Part shown: one piece after another, positions 53,745 to 61,323 of the stretch
How positions within the stretch are numbered: position 1 is the stretch's first letter
Layout of the letters: every line of letters begins with the position of its first letter
Assembly (NCBI GenBank): GCA_000961575.1
Contig: LADP01000016.1
Coordinates: forward strand, 1 to 64,000
Source of the DNA: Peptococcaceae bacterium BRH_c8a
GTDB lineage: Bacteria > Bacillota > Desulfotomaculia > Desulfotomaculales > Desulfallaceae
Direction of reading: 5' to 3'
DNA length: 64,000 nucleotides
Notes under the pieces: model-generated
Told to the model about the DNA's origin: nothing
Seen by the model: the letters and a program-made list of their open reading frames with translations, nothing else
Database searches by the model: none
Position numbers and translations under genes: made by a program

Positions 53745-54569
53745 GTGAGAAATACCCTGCAGCGTCACTGGTTTACAATGGTACGCCGGTCTCGGACCGA
53801 TGGCTTGCTGGACGCGCAGACTGTTTATCGCGGTACAGACGGTGAATGCGCCGCTTTGTTACTGGTGGAACCGGGTACCCTAAAGGTTGTTGCCGCTACC
53901 TGGGAAAGCTATGCACCGGAAGTAAAAACCGTTGAAGTTAAGGGACTTGTCGGTGTGGAAGCGTATTTTAAATGCGGCCCGGTGCTAAAGGAAACACTTA
54001 CGGGTCTGGGGAAATTTACCCGCTCCCTGTTTGCTGAAACTGTACGAGGGATTATTCAGGCCGAAACTTTTTTGCTGGCGGAGCGAGGGTTTGCATCACC
54101 GTCGGCATATAGTCATTACTGGGAAAAATTTTATGCTGGTTCATGTCGATATTACAGCAACTTGGAACGGATTAGCAATAAATGGGACGAGTATGCCGGA
54201 ACCGATAGGCTAACCAGTTTATTTAACCGCTTTAAATCGCAAAATGTATATATAGATGAAAAACATGGATACCGGGTAGCCGGTATGTTGAGCGATTCTT
54301 TCCACGAGTTAAGTGTCGACCTTGCGTTGGATCCAGACCTGTTGGTGACCAAAGCAAATGGCGTGATGCTGCGGGTACCGGATAACGTTTGTTGCGAGGC
54401 TGTGGCATATATCAATGAATTGCCCGGACGCCGGTTGGACGGCCTGAGGAAAAAGCAGGTTGCCGACCTGTTGGGTGCGGGCGAAGGTTGTGTACATCTG
54501 ATTGATCTTGTTCATGATGCAGTGGAGAGCGTAAAAATCGAACAACTAAAAGGGGATGGTAAAAACTAA
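53745..54569 (+). CDS. DUF2889-like protein of unknown function
   Basis: 274 residues starting GTG 53745, with AAAGGAGTGAG upstream. The C-terminal CVHLIDLVHDA (near residues 250-260) matches the conserved block of DUF2889 proteins, and an early MVRRSRTDGLLDAQTVYRGTD region is consistent with it. A TATAAT box sits at 53719-53724. No reaction is known for the family. Two small genes follow in the same direction. Confidence 0.65.
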   Translation: MRNTLQRHWFTMVRRSRTDGLLDAQTVYRGTDGECAALLLVEPGTLKVVAATWESYAPEVKTVEVKGLVGVEAYFKCGPVLKETLTGLGKFTRSLFAETVRGIIQAETFLLAERGFASPSAYSHYWEKFYAGSCRYYSNLERISNKWDEYAGTDRLTSLFNRFKSQNVYIDEKHGYRVAGMLSDSFHELSVDLALDPDLLVTKANGVMLRVPDNVCCEAVAYINELPGRRLDGLRKKQVADLLGAGEGCVHLIDLVHDAVESVKIEQLKGDGKN

Positions 54570-54635
54570 CAACTTTATTTAAGAGTAAAAATTTGTTTTT
54601 GAGGTAAAATACGGTAAATTTGAGGTGATGTTAAA

Positions 54636-54833
54636 ATGGACAATAAAAAAATGGATTATCGGGTAAACTTTACTGAAAACAATAAATTACTCAGTATTGA
54701 AATAACCTGCTGCGATAAGCATATAGGCGAAATCAGATTCAAAAACGGCGAATCTAAGAAATGCCCGGAATGTGGGGTTACCCACGCATTAAGAATTCAG
54801 CACAATCACTTTCACCTGTCCCGCAAATATTAA
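54636..54833 (+). CDS. Small zinc-finger-like protein
   Basis: 65 residues starting ATG 54636 with GAGGTGATG upstream. Paired cysteines occur in TCCDKH (near residue 24) and KCPECG (near 43), followed by a histidine-rich QHNHFHL tail. It could bind a metal. No family is recognised; it lies 66 bases after the DUF2889-like gene. Confidence 0.65.
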   Translation: MDNKKMDYRVNFTENNKLLSIEITCCDKHIGEIRFKNGESKKCPECGVTHALRIQHNHFHLSRKY

Positions 54834-54858
54834 TTTGGGTGTTTGAGGAGGGAAGCGG

Positions 54859-55002
54859 GTGACCGATAAAGGCACAACCGGGAAAGGCGACGCGGATAAG
54901 GAAGATGCCAACGACTACTTCTTTAAGCCGTACCGAATTAAGCCGGTGGAAGTCTATGCCGAGCCTGGACCGGGTGGTTGCACCAAGGAAAAGACAAACT
55001 GA
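54859..55002 (+). CDS. Very small hydrophilic protein
   Basis: 47 residues starting GTG 54859, preceded by GAGGAGGGAAGCGG. It is charged, with DYFFKPYRIKPVEVYAE in the middle and a single cysteine near the C-terminus. It lies 25 bases after the previous small gene and ahead of a clear terminator, supporting translation. No homologue is recognised. Confidence 0.5.
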   Translation: MTDKGTTGKGDADKEDANDYFFKPYRIKPVEVYAEPGPGGCTKEKTN

Positions 55003-55010
55003 TACCGCCA

Positions 55011-55041
55011 AAGGGGTGAACTGGTTTTTGGTTCACCCCTT
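55011..55041. terminator. Bidirectional terminator between convergent small genes
   Basis: AAGGGGTGAAC/GTTCACCCCTT stem with a nine-base loop between convergent genes. Confidence 0.82.
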
Positions 55042-55043
55042 AT

Positions 55044-55331
55044 TTATTGCCCGCTGTTAACCAGGGCTATGGCCTTGGAAGTAAGTACAACGGGAAACAT
55101 GCGGATATGACCGGGCCTTAAAAAAGTGGCCGGCAAAAAGGAACCGGTAGAAATAAAATGATTATTCATCAAAAACCTGACAAGTTCGATTGCTTCTTCC
55201 TCAGTTAGTTCAAGTTTATCCATAACCTTACCCATGACGTCTTCTAAGAAGAAGGAGCATTTTTGAGCCTGGTGCATTTCGCGTAGTATTTCTTCCAGTC
55301 GTTTTTGTTCCAAGCTGCTAATAGAGGTCAT
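55044..55331 (-). CDS. Small helical protein of unknown function
   Basis: 95 residues. The ATG overlaps the GerW gene stop by four bases (ATGA) and has GGGAGG upstream, so it is coupled to gerW. It has an N-terminal charged helix (EQKRLEEILREMHQ) and a basic C-terminus. Unrecognised. Confidence 0.65.
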   Translation of the reverse strand: MTSISSLEQKRLEEILREMHQAQKCSFFLEDVMGKVMDKLELTEEEAIELVRFLMNNHFISTGSFLPATFLRPGHIRMFPVVLTSKAIALVNSGQ

Positions 55332-55633
55332 AATTTCGGTACCTCCCTTAGGTCTGTGTCAATCAGTTCATCTAAAACGCTGCTCAGCTCTTCCACTGTG
55401 CCCTGCCTTTGTAGGGAATAAACCTGTGTGGATTCACCGTGTATCGCCACAATAGCCACCGGGTTTAACAAAAAACCTCCTCCACCGCCATTGGTGTCGG
55501 AAAACTTTCCGTAACCGGCAGTTACTGATATTACCGGCACCAGGGTGGTGCCACCCACTTTAAGGGGTTCGCCAAGCACAAGTTTCCCGGCCAATAGATT
55601 ATCGAAACCGTTGCTATCTTGTTCCGGCGTCAA
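55328..55633 (-). CDS. GerW (YtfJ)-family sporulation protein
   Basis: 101 residues from TTG 55633, which has GGGAGG separated from it by a run of T. The family's GGGGGFLLNPVAIVAIH block and the LGEPLKVGGTTLVPVISVTAG segment are present. YtfJ/GerW proteins are involved in spore germination or coat formation, which supports a spore-forming host. An upstream TTG at 55714 lacks a ribosome site. It is translationally coupled to the next gene. Confidence 0.82.
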   Translation of the reverse strand: MTPEQDSNGFDNLLAGKLVLGEPLKVGGTTLVPVISVTAGYGKFSDTNGGGGGFLLNPVAIVAIHGESTQVYSLQRQGTVEELSSVLDELIDTDLREVPKL

Positions 55634-55741
55634 AAAAAAACCTCCCTGTGGTAGTTGCTCCTCCTGAGTAGTGTTAGCCGGTGGGTTTACGGTACCTATG
55701 GCGTAGTATACCAATATTTTAATGTATTGTAAAATTGCGTG

Positions 55742-57517
55742 TTATCTTGGCCAACCTGCTTTTCTTACCGGCACTAAAACTTTTTTGTCCTTTACCGACA
55801 TTATGCCCGCGGGCGAGAGCCGTATGGCCGGCAGATGGGTGGCTGAAAGAAATAACAGGGTATAAAGTAAATCGTGATGCCGATGGCCGCGCTGGGCCAG
55901 CAGTTTATATAGATACCCGCATCTGTCAACCAGTTGGTCTAATGGCTGGGGACTCATAATCCCCCCCAGCGGCAGCGGTAACTCATAAATGAATGTCCCT
56001 TTTTCCGCGATTACAATACCGCCTCCCAAGTCTAACATCCGGTTGGCTGAGCGCAACATTTCCGACGGGTTTTGGCCAAGTACCAGGATATCTCCGGTAA
56101 TGGTGCTGGTGCAAGCCATCCCTTCCAAATAGTCGGCAAAGCCGGCTATGATGCCGGTGGTTACCCACCCTCCTGCCCTACCGAACAGAGCGGCGTAGAC
56201 CAGCCCTGCTTCATTACTAATATCCAGTACTCCGTTGCGCGACGGTAAAACGCAATCCTGGCGCCGGGTAATTACCGGGTTAACCAACTGCATTAACGGA
56301 AATGGTTCGTCCTGGGCGGGCGGGGTCATGTCCCGGGGGGTAAGTCCGTTCAGGGAACCGGTTACCGGCTTAACACCGTAGTCATGCCAATTGGGCGAGG
56401 CCAATTTAGTCAGCAGTTGACCGTTTTCCGCCACCTGCTTCCCTTCGGCAATCACCCTTACCGGCGTGGGGTTATTGATATCTTCCAGGAACAGTATATC
56501 GGCCAGGCGTCCCGGAGCGATGCCGCCTAATTCATCATCCATGCGATAATAGGTGGCGGGGTTTAGGGTAGCCATGCGGTATGCTTCAACCGGCGGCACT
56601 CCTTCTTCAATGGCCAGACGAAGCAAGTGGTCGGTGAAACCCGCCCCCATATATGGTGGTGTAACTCCGTCGGTGGTTATCATAGCCCGGTTAAGGTCAA
56701 TACCGGCATCAAGCAAACTTTTCAGCAGTACGGGCAAATCCTGACGTAATGAACTATGCCTTAATGTAGCATACATGCCCAGGCGTAAACGGCGCAGGGC
56801 CTCCTCCCCGCTGATGCTTTCATGGCAGGCTGAGACGCCGGCGGCGGCCAGTGCGTTTAGCGTTTCCACTGAGGCACCGGGAGCGTGTCCCTCTACTCTT
56901 TTACCACGAGAACCCGTGGCTATTATATTGTCCAACATCTGCTCTCGCCCGGCCAGCAGTGATGGCCAATCGGTGAGTTCACCGACCTGTTTGGTGGCGG
57001 TCAATTCCAAAAGCGGTTCCAGCAAATGGGGCTCAAATAAGGCTGCCCGTTTACTGGAATAGGTCTGCGGATCCAAGCGGATGCTTAACAGCATTTTAAC
57101 CGGCCATTGGTCAAACTCACGCCAAAGTAGAGCCAATTGCTGTGGTCCCATAAGCATGAAAAAGAATAGGTTATCGCAAACCATAGTGGTTGTGCCCAGG
57201 GCCAGCACTTGTTCCGCCAGGGTTGCCGGGGTATAGGTATGAAAGGGATGGGCATGGGGCTCGATATAGCCGGGACAAAGATACAGGCCGCCGGCCTCTA
57301 CCACCGTGGTTTGATGACCCACCATTTGCTCAGCCGTACCCACGTAAGCAATGTGCGCTCCCTTGACGGCGATATTAACTTTTTGCAGTTCGCCGGTATA
57401 AACGTTAATTAACGTACCGTTTTTAATGTATAAATCTGCTTCAGCTTCCCCCCTGGAAGTGCGGATTAAATCGTAGAGTGTATTCCTGTTCAGTGGCCTA
57501 ATTTTGTGTTCGCGCAT
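55742..57517 (-). CDS. Adenine-deaminase-like amidohydrolase (diverged)
   Basis: 591 residues with the Ade architecture: a metal-binding PHAHP, GHAPGASVETLNALAAAGVSACHESISGEEALRRLRLG, and a C-terminal domain. However, the usual HVHIESS loop is replaced by HAHPFHTYTP, and the TDD segment is TTDGVTPPYM. The catalytic set is therefore altered and the substrate may not be adenine. GAGGTGACATC precedes the ATG. It is divergent from a small zinc protein gene. Confidence 0.75.
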   Translation of the reverse strand: MREHKIRPLNRNTLYDLIRTSRGEAEADLYIKNGTLINVYTGELQKVNIAVKGAHIAYVGTAEQMVGHQTTVVEAGGLYLCPGYIEPHAHPFHTYTPATLAEQVLALGTTTMVCDNLFFFMLMGPQQLALLWREFDQWPVKMLLSIRLDPQTYSSKRAALFEPHLLEPLLELTATKQVGELTDWPSLLAGREQMLDNIIATGSRGKRVEGHAPGASVETLNALAAAGVSACHESISGEEALRRLRLGMYATLRHSSLRQDLPVLLKSLLDAGIDLNRAMITTDGVTPPYMGAGFTDHLLRLAIEEGVPPVEAYRMATLNPATYYRMDDELGGIAPGRLADILFLEDINNPTPVRVIAEGKQVAENGQLLTKLASPNWHDYGVKPVTGSLNGLTPRDMTPPAQDEPFPLMQLVNPVITRRQDCVLPSRNGVLDISNEAGLVYAALFGRAGGWVTTGIIAGFADYLEGMACTSTITGDILVLGQNPSEMLRSANRMLDLGGGIVIAEKGTFIYELPLPLGGIMSPQPLDQLVDRCGYLYKLLAQRGHRHHDLLYTLLFLSATHLPAIRLSPAGIMSVKDKKVLVPVRKAGWPR

Positions 57518-57636
57518 GATGTCACCTCGCCACGATTATATCACTCGCCTGACTTAACACAAAATTAAGGTATCAAAATCGCCCAAAATGTCAATTCTTA
57601 TTGTACAATAGGACAAGGGATGTGGGTGATCCGAAC

Positions 57637-58020
57637 ATGCAAACAGCTAATGTACTTGCTTTTCCAACCCCGGAGGATCAAAATGTAATCAGGACTGCAG
57701 TGGAGACGTTTCTTTTCACCCAAACGGGCACAACCAGGGAATTAATGTTGAAAACTATCCGGGCTGTGCTTGACCGGTACAGGATTAGCCGGTTTAGTTT
57801 TGCCGATTACTATGTTTGCGTAACCAGAGAACCAACCTGGTCTGTGGTGAGGGCCAAGCATATCATCGAAGGGGAAAAATGCCCGGGCTGTAGTCAATAC
57901 ATATACCTCGTCAAAGGTCACGTGCGCATACTAAGCATCGAAGAGCTGCCGCGAAGACACTACGTTACCTACGGTTGCCGCTGCGGCCGGGTTTTTGGTA
58001 AGTGGGAGTCGGCTTTTTAA
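57637..58020 (+). CDS. Small protein with C-terminal Cys-rich zinc-binding segment
   Basis: 127 residues starting ATG 57637, preceded by GTGGGTGAT. The C-terminal half carries KCPGCSQ and YGCRCGRVFG, a likely zinc ribbon, after a helical N-terminal half. No family recognised. A TACAAT box near 57604 could serve it. A heptamer-repeat composite begins right after its stop. Confidence 0.65.
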   Translation: MQTANVLAFPTPEDQNVIRTAVETFLFTQTGTTRELMLKTIRAVLDRYRISRFSFADYYVCVTREPTWSVVRAKHIIEGEKCPGCSQYIYLVKGHVRILSIEELPRRHYVTYGCRCGRVFGKWESAF

Positions 58021-58045
58021 GGAATCAGGAATCAGGAGTCAGGAG
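58020..58045 (-). repeat. Degenerate heptamer block, minus orientation
   Basis: GGAATCAGGAATCAGGAGTC and continuation, right after the stop codon; inverted relative to 58094-58120. Confidence 0.8.
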
Positions 58046-58093
58046 AAAATCAAAATGAAGGCACCTACTATAAACATATTTTCGGTATTCTTC

Positions 58094-58120
58094 ATTCTGA
58101 CTACTGACTACTGAATTCTG
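58094..58120 (+). repeat. Heptamer block TGACTAC, plus orientation
   Basis: Two perfect TGACTAC copies and partial units, facing the block at 58020-58045. Confidence 0.8.
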
Positions 58121-58156
58121 TTTACTAAATATTATAGATCGACCGGAGGTTGTAAC

Positions 58157-59668
58157 ATGCTTTATAAAAGCACCAGGGGCGACAATCACCAGGCATTATC
58201 TGCCGAGGCTATCAAGCGGGGCATTGCACCTGACGGTGGGTTATTTATCCCTACCGATCGGATTTTATTTTCCGCCGACGACATTTACGCCCTAGCGGGT
58301 ATGGATTACCGGGCCAGGGCGGCTCGGATACTGGCCCCGTACCTGTCCGATTTCACTACGGCAGAAGTTTCGGAATGTGTAGGATTTGCGTACAGCGACA
58401 AGAATTTTGACCACCCGGCAGTGGCTCCGCTGGTTGAATTGGAACGAGGCCTGGCGGTGTTGGAGTTATGGCACGGCCCTACCTGCGCATTTAAAGACAT
58501 GGCTTTGCAAATACTTCCTCACTTATTGGTTAAATCAATGGCTAAGACCGGTGAAGACGCTGGCATATTGATTCTGGTAGCAACATCGGGCGATACCGGT
58601 AAGGCTGCCCTGGAAGGTTTTAAGGATGTACCCCGCACGGCCATAACTGTTTTTTACCCTGCCCAAGGAGTCAGCGAGGTGCAAAGGATGCAAATGGTGA
58701 CCCAGGCAGGCAATAACGTCGGGGTGGTAGCGGTGCAAGGTAACTTCGACGACAGCCAGAGCGGGGTCAAGGATATTTTTGCCGATCAAGCCATGTCCGA
58801 TGTGATTGCCGAACGGGGTTTTAAGTTTTCCTCGGCCAATTCCATCAACTGGGGCCGTTTGGCGCCGCAGATAGTTTACTATTTCTCTGCTTACGCCGAC
58901 CTATTGGCCAATGGACGCATCAAGCCCGGCCAGGCGGTTAATTTCGTGGTGCCCACTGGAAATTTCGGTAATATTCTGGCCGGGTTTTACGCCCGCCAGA
59001 TGGGTTTACCGGTACACCGGTTAATTTGCGCCGCCAACGAGAACAACGTGCTTACCGATTTCATTCGTACCGGTGTTTATGACCGGGTCAGGGACTTTAA
59101 AACCACCATTTCCCCTTCCATGGATATTCTTATATCCAGTAACCTGGAACGCCTGTTGTTTGAATTGACCGGCCATGATGCGTTCCGGATTAGGGAGTGG
59201 ATGTCCCAACTTAAGCTGCAAGGCCGTTATGCGGTGGATACCGGCACCAGGGAAAAAGTGCAGCAATTATTCTGGTCTGATTTTGCCAGCGACGATGAAA
59301 CCGGACATTCCATCCGGGAAACACACCGCCGTTACGGCTACGTAGTAGATACTCACACGGCAGTGGGCTTACATGTTTATGATAAATACCGGGGTGCCAC
59401 CGGGGACGACACGCCAACCGTTGTCCTTTCCACCGCCAGCCCGTTTAAGTTCAACGCCAGCGTTACCAAAGCCCTTTTAGGGGCTAATGAAATTTTGGGT
59501 AAAACCGAGTTTGAACTGCTGCAAACTCTTTCCGCATTCAGTGGGATGCCCATACCCAGGGGATTACGGGATTTGCAAAACCAGCCGGTGCTGCATGAAA
59601 CAGTGGTTGAACGTGAACAAATGCCCCAAAGTGTTATTGCTTTTGTAAACAAGCTAACCGGTGCATAA
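58157..59668 (+). CDS. thrC: Threonine synthase
   Basis: ThrC converts O-phosphohomoserine to threonine with PLP. The 503-residue enzyme is of the class with GPTCAFKDMALQ (PLP lysine near residue 114), ATSGDTGKAAL and the VVPTGNFGNILAG block. CGGAGG lies seven bases before the ATG. It is a single gene; hom and thrB are not in the window. Confidence 0.95.
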   Translation: MLYKSTRGDNHQALSAEAIKRGIAPDGGLFIPTDRILFSADDIYALAGMDYRARAARILAPYLSDFTTAEVSECVGFAYSDKNFDHPAVAPLVELERGLAVLELWHGPTCAFKDMALQILPHLLVKSMAKTGEDAGILILVATSGDTGKAALEGFKDVPRTAITVFYPAQGVSEVQRMQMVTQAGNNVGVVAVQGNFDDSQSGVKDIFADQAMSDVIAERGFKFSSANSINWGRLAPQIVYYFSAYADLLANGRIKPGQAVNFVVPTGNFGNILAGFYARQMGLPVHRLICAANENNVLTDFIRTGVYDRVRDFKTTISPSMDILISSNLERLLFELTGHDAFRIREWMSQLKLQGRYAVDTGTREKVQQLFWSDFASDDETGHSIRETHRRYGYVVDTHTAVGLHVYDKYRGATGDDTPTVVLSTASPFKFNASVTKALLGANEILGKTEFELLQTLSAFSGMPIPRGLRDLQNQPVLHETVVEREQMPQSVIAFVNKLTGA

Positions 59669-59719
59669 TTGATCAAGCCAATGTACAGTGCTGCGGCAGG
59701 GATTAGCAGGTGGTGAAAA

Positions 59720-59887
59720 ATGAGTAGAACCTTTTTACCAATGATGCTTTCGGTTTTTGCGTCAGTGGCAGTATATTATCTGCTGGCCACCAGGACACCT
59801 TTATCAGAGAACCTGAGTATGGCCGCCGGAGTAACTGTGGGTGTCATAGGCGCGGTAACAGCCACAAGGATCTTTAAACGCAAATAA
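59720..59887 (+). CDS. Small membrane protein
   Basis: 55 residues starting ATG 59720, behind CAGGTGGTGAAAA. It has two membrane helices: PMMLSVFASVAVYYLLA and SMAAGVTVGVIGAVTATRIF. It ends with a basic KRK. Too short to classify. The ribosome site is good and the upstream gene is co-directional. Confidence 0.6.
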   Translation: MSRTFLPMMLSVFASVAVYYLLATRTPLSENLSMAAGVTVGVIGAVTATRIFKRK

Positions 59888-59948
59888 AAAGCTGAGCCAT
59901 GCTTGCGGTACATTACTGTGCCGGTGTTTATTGATTGGAGGTAATGAC

Positions 59949-60494
59949 ATGGAATATCTGGTAAACCAAACGCGGATTATGTTTATACGCGGGGACATTA
60001 CCGCACAAGATACTGAAGCCATTGTCAATGCCGCGAATTCCAGTCTACTGGGCGGCGGAGGCGTTGATGGGGCAATCCACCGGGCGGGCGGCCCGCAAAT
60101 CTTGGCCGCATGTAAAAAAATCAGGGCAACCAAGGGTTTATGCCACCCCGGCGAGGCCGTAATCACAACCGGTGGCAACCTGCCTGCCGACCACGTTATC
60201 CATACCGTGGGCCCAATCTGGCGCGGGGGTAATCACGGTGAACCAGACCTGCTTAGCAGCGCCTACCGCAATAGTTTGGCATTAGCCCGGGAAAACGGGT
60301 TGCGAAGCATCTCTTTTCCTTCCATCAGCACGGGAGCTTACCGTTACCCCAAAGAAAAAGCAGCGTTAATTGCCGTCGGTGTAATTAGTGCATTTGCTGC
60401 CGCCAATGGTAAACCCGAAGAAATAAGAATGGTGTTATTTAGCGACCAAGACTTACAGGTTTACATTGCTGCTTGGAAAAAAATCGCATTATAA
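59949..60494 (+). CDS. Macrodomain protein (O-acetyl-ADP-ribose deacetylase-like)
   Basis: The 181-residue macrodomain hydrolyses O-acetyl-ADP-ribose or ADP-ribosyl ester bonds. Key motifs are the opening GDITAQDTEAIVNAANSSLLGGGGVDGAIH (near 15-45) and SFPSISTGAYRYP (near 130-142). The ATG at 59949 is preceded by GGAGGTAATG. It is functionally related to the Sir2 product in this window, since sirtuins release O-acetyl-ADP-ribose, but the genes are 10 kb apart. Confidence 0.93.
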   Translation: MEYLVNQTRIMFIRGDITAQDTEAIVNAANSSLLGGGGVDGAIHRAGGPQILAACKKIRATKGLCHPGEAVITTGGNLPADHVIHTVGPIWRGGNHGEPDLLSSAYRNSLALARENGLRSISFPSISTGAYRYPKEKAALIAVGVISAFAAANGKPEEIRMVLFSDQDLQVYIAAWKKIAL

Positions 60495-60612
60495 GCGGTT
60501 GTCATCAGACTATAGTCCCATTGTTTTGGGCCTTGTCACTCATTTACAAGCCCAACTAAATGCTCAATAATATTAGTAGAGTAGAAAATGTTTAGTGAAT
60601 GGGACTAACAAC

Positions 60613-60813
60613 ATGAGATTAAACGAGGTGCGTGAACGATTAATTTCATACGGCTACCATCCCGACGAGGTGGAATATGCCCTGGTGGAAATCTTGCTTT
60701 ATAAAAGCGCTGATTTAATTAACACGGCAGATATCAGGGTATTACTTAGCATGCTGCAGGAAAAGTTGGAAATAACCAGAGCTGAGTCCCGGATTAAGAT
60801 GTTCTCCGGCTAA
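60613..60813 (+). CDS. Small protein of unknown function
   Basis: 66 residues from ATG 60613 (an upstream in-frame GTG at 60595 is an alternative). It is helical with a RLISYGYHPDEVEYALVEILLY stretch. No family is recognised; both possible starts have weak ribosome sites. A terminator follows. Confidence 0.5.
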   Translation: MRLNEVRERLISYGYHPDEVEYALVEILLYKSADLINTADIRVLLSMLQEKLEITRAESRIKMFSG

Positions 60814-60847
60814 ATAACATGGAAAATCATGAGTAAGATTTCAGGCG

Positions 60848-60872
60848 CACCCTAAGACAGCAGGGTGTTTTT
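60848..60872 (+). terminator. Terminator after the small protein gene
   Basis: CACCCT/AGGGTG stem with an eight-base loop and five T residues. Confidence 0.7.
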
Positions 60873-61002
60873 ATATTTTGCGGTTTGGATTATGTTCACT
60901 TCTTGACGCTTTGGTACATCTGTGCTACCATTATCAATGCGGCGTAACTTACTTTTAGCTTTTGGGGTAAACTGTTGCAGCACGGCAACAAAAATAAAAT
61001 TA

Positions 61003-61088
61003 GCGGGCGTGGCGGAACGGCAGACGCGCTGGACTTAGGATCCAGTGGGAGTGATCTCGTGGAGGTTCAAGTCCTCTCGCCCGCACCA
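61003..61088 (+). tRNA. tRNA-Leu (anticodon TAG)
   Basis: Acceptor arms GCGGGCG and CGCCCGC pair, with a discriminator A and encoded CCA. The anticodon stem CTGGA/TCCAG holds loop CTTAGGA, anticodon TAG. The long variable arm is class II, as expected for leucine. Confidence 0.95.
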
Positions 61089-61090
61089 AG

Positions 61091-61122
61091 AAAAACCGGG
61101 GCTTTTATAGCTTCCGGTTTTT
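61091..61122 (+). terminator. Terminator after tRNA-Leu
   Basis: AAAAACCGG/CCGGTTTTT stem, just after CCA. Confidence 0.85.
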
Positions 61123-61323
61123 ATTATTAAAACAAACTATTGCAACCAGCCTTAGTGTTTTTTTTTGCGCAGGGATATGAATTATTTATTACTTCTGGCA
61201 CTTTATTTAAAGGATTTTGTATATACATGTAGAATTTACCACGATACTCCATATGTCAGAAATAAGCTTTACTGGATAGAAAAAGGCCAAATTAACGTTA
61301 CTGACCCGGAACTAGGTGAAAAA

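Noticed and set aside
61177-61323. Longer N-terminus of the GGDEF/HD-GYP protein
   Set aside because: The frame is open back to ATG 61177, but the AGGG there is only two bases from the start while ATG 61324 has AGGTGAAAAA; kept as an alternative.
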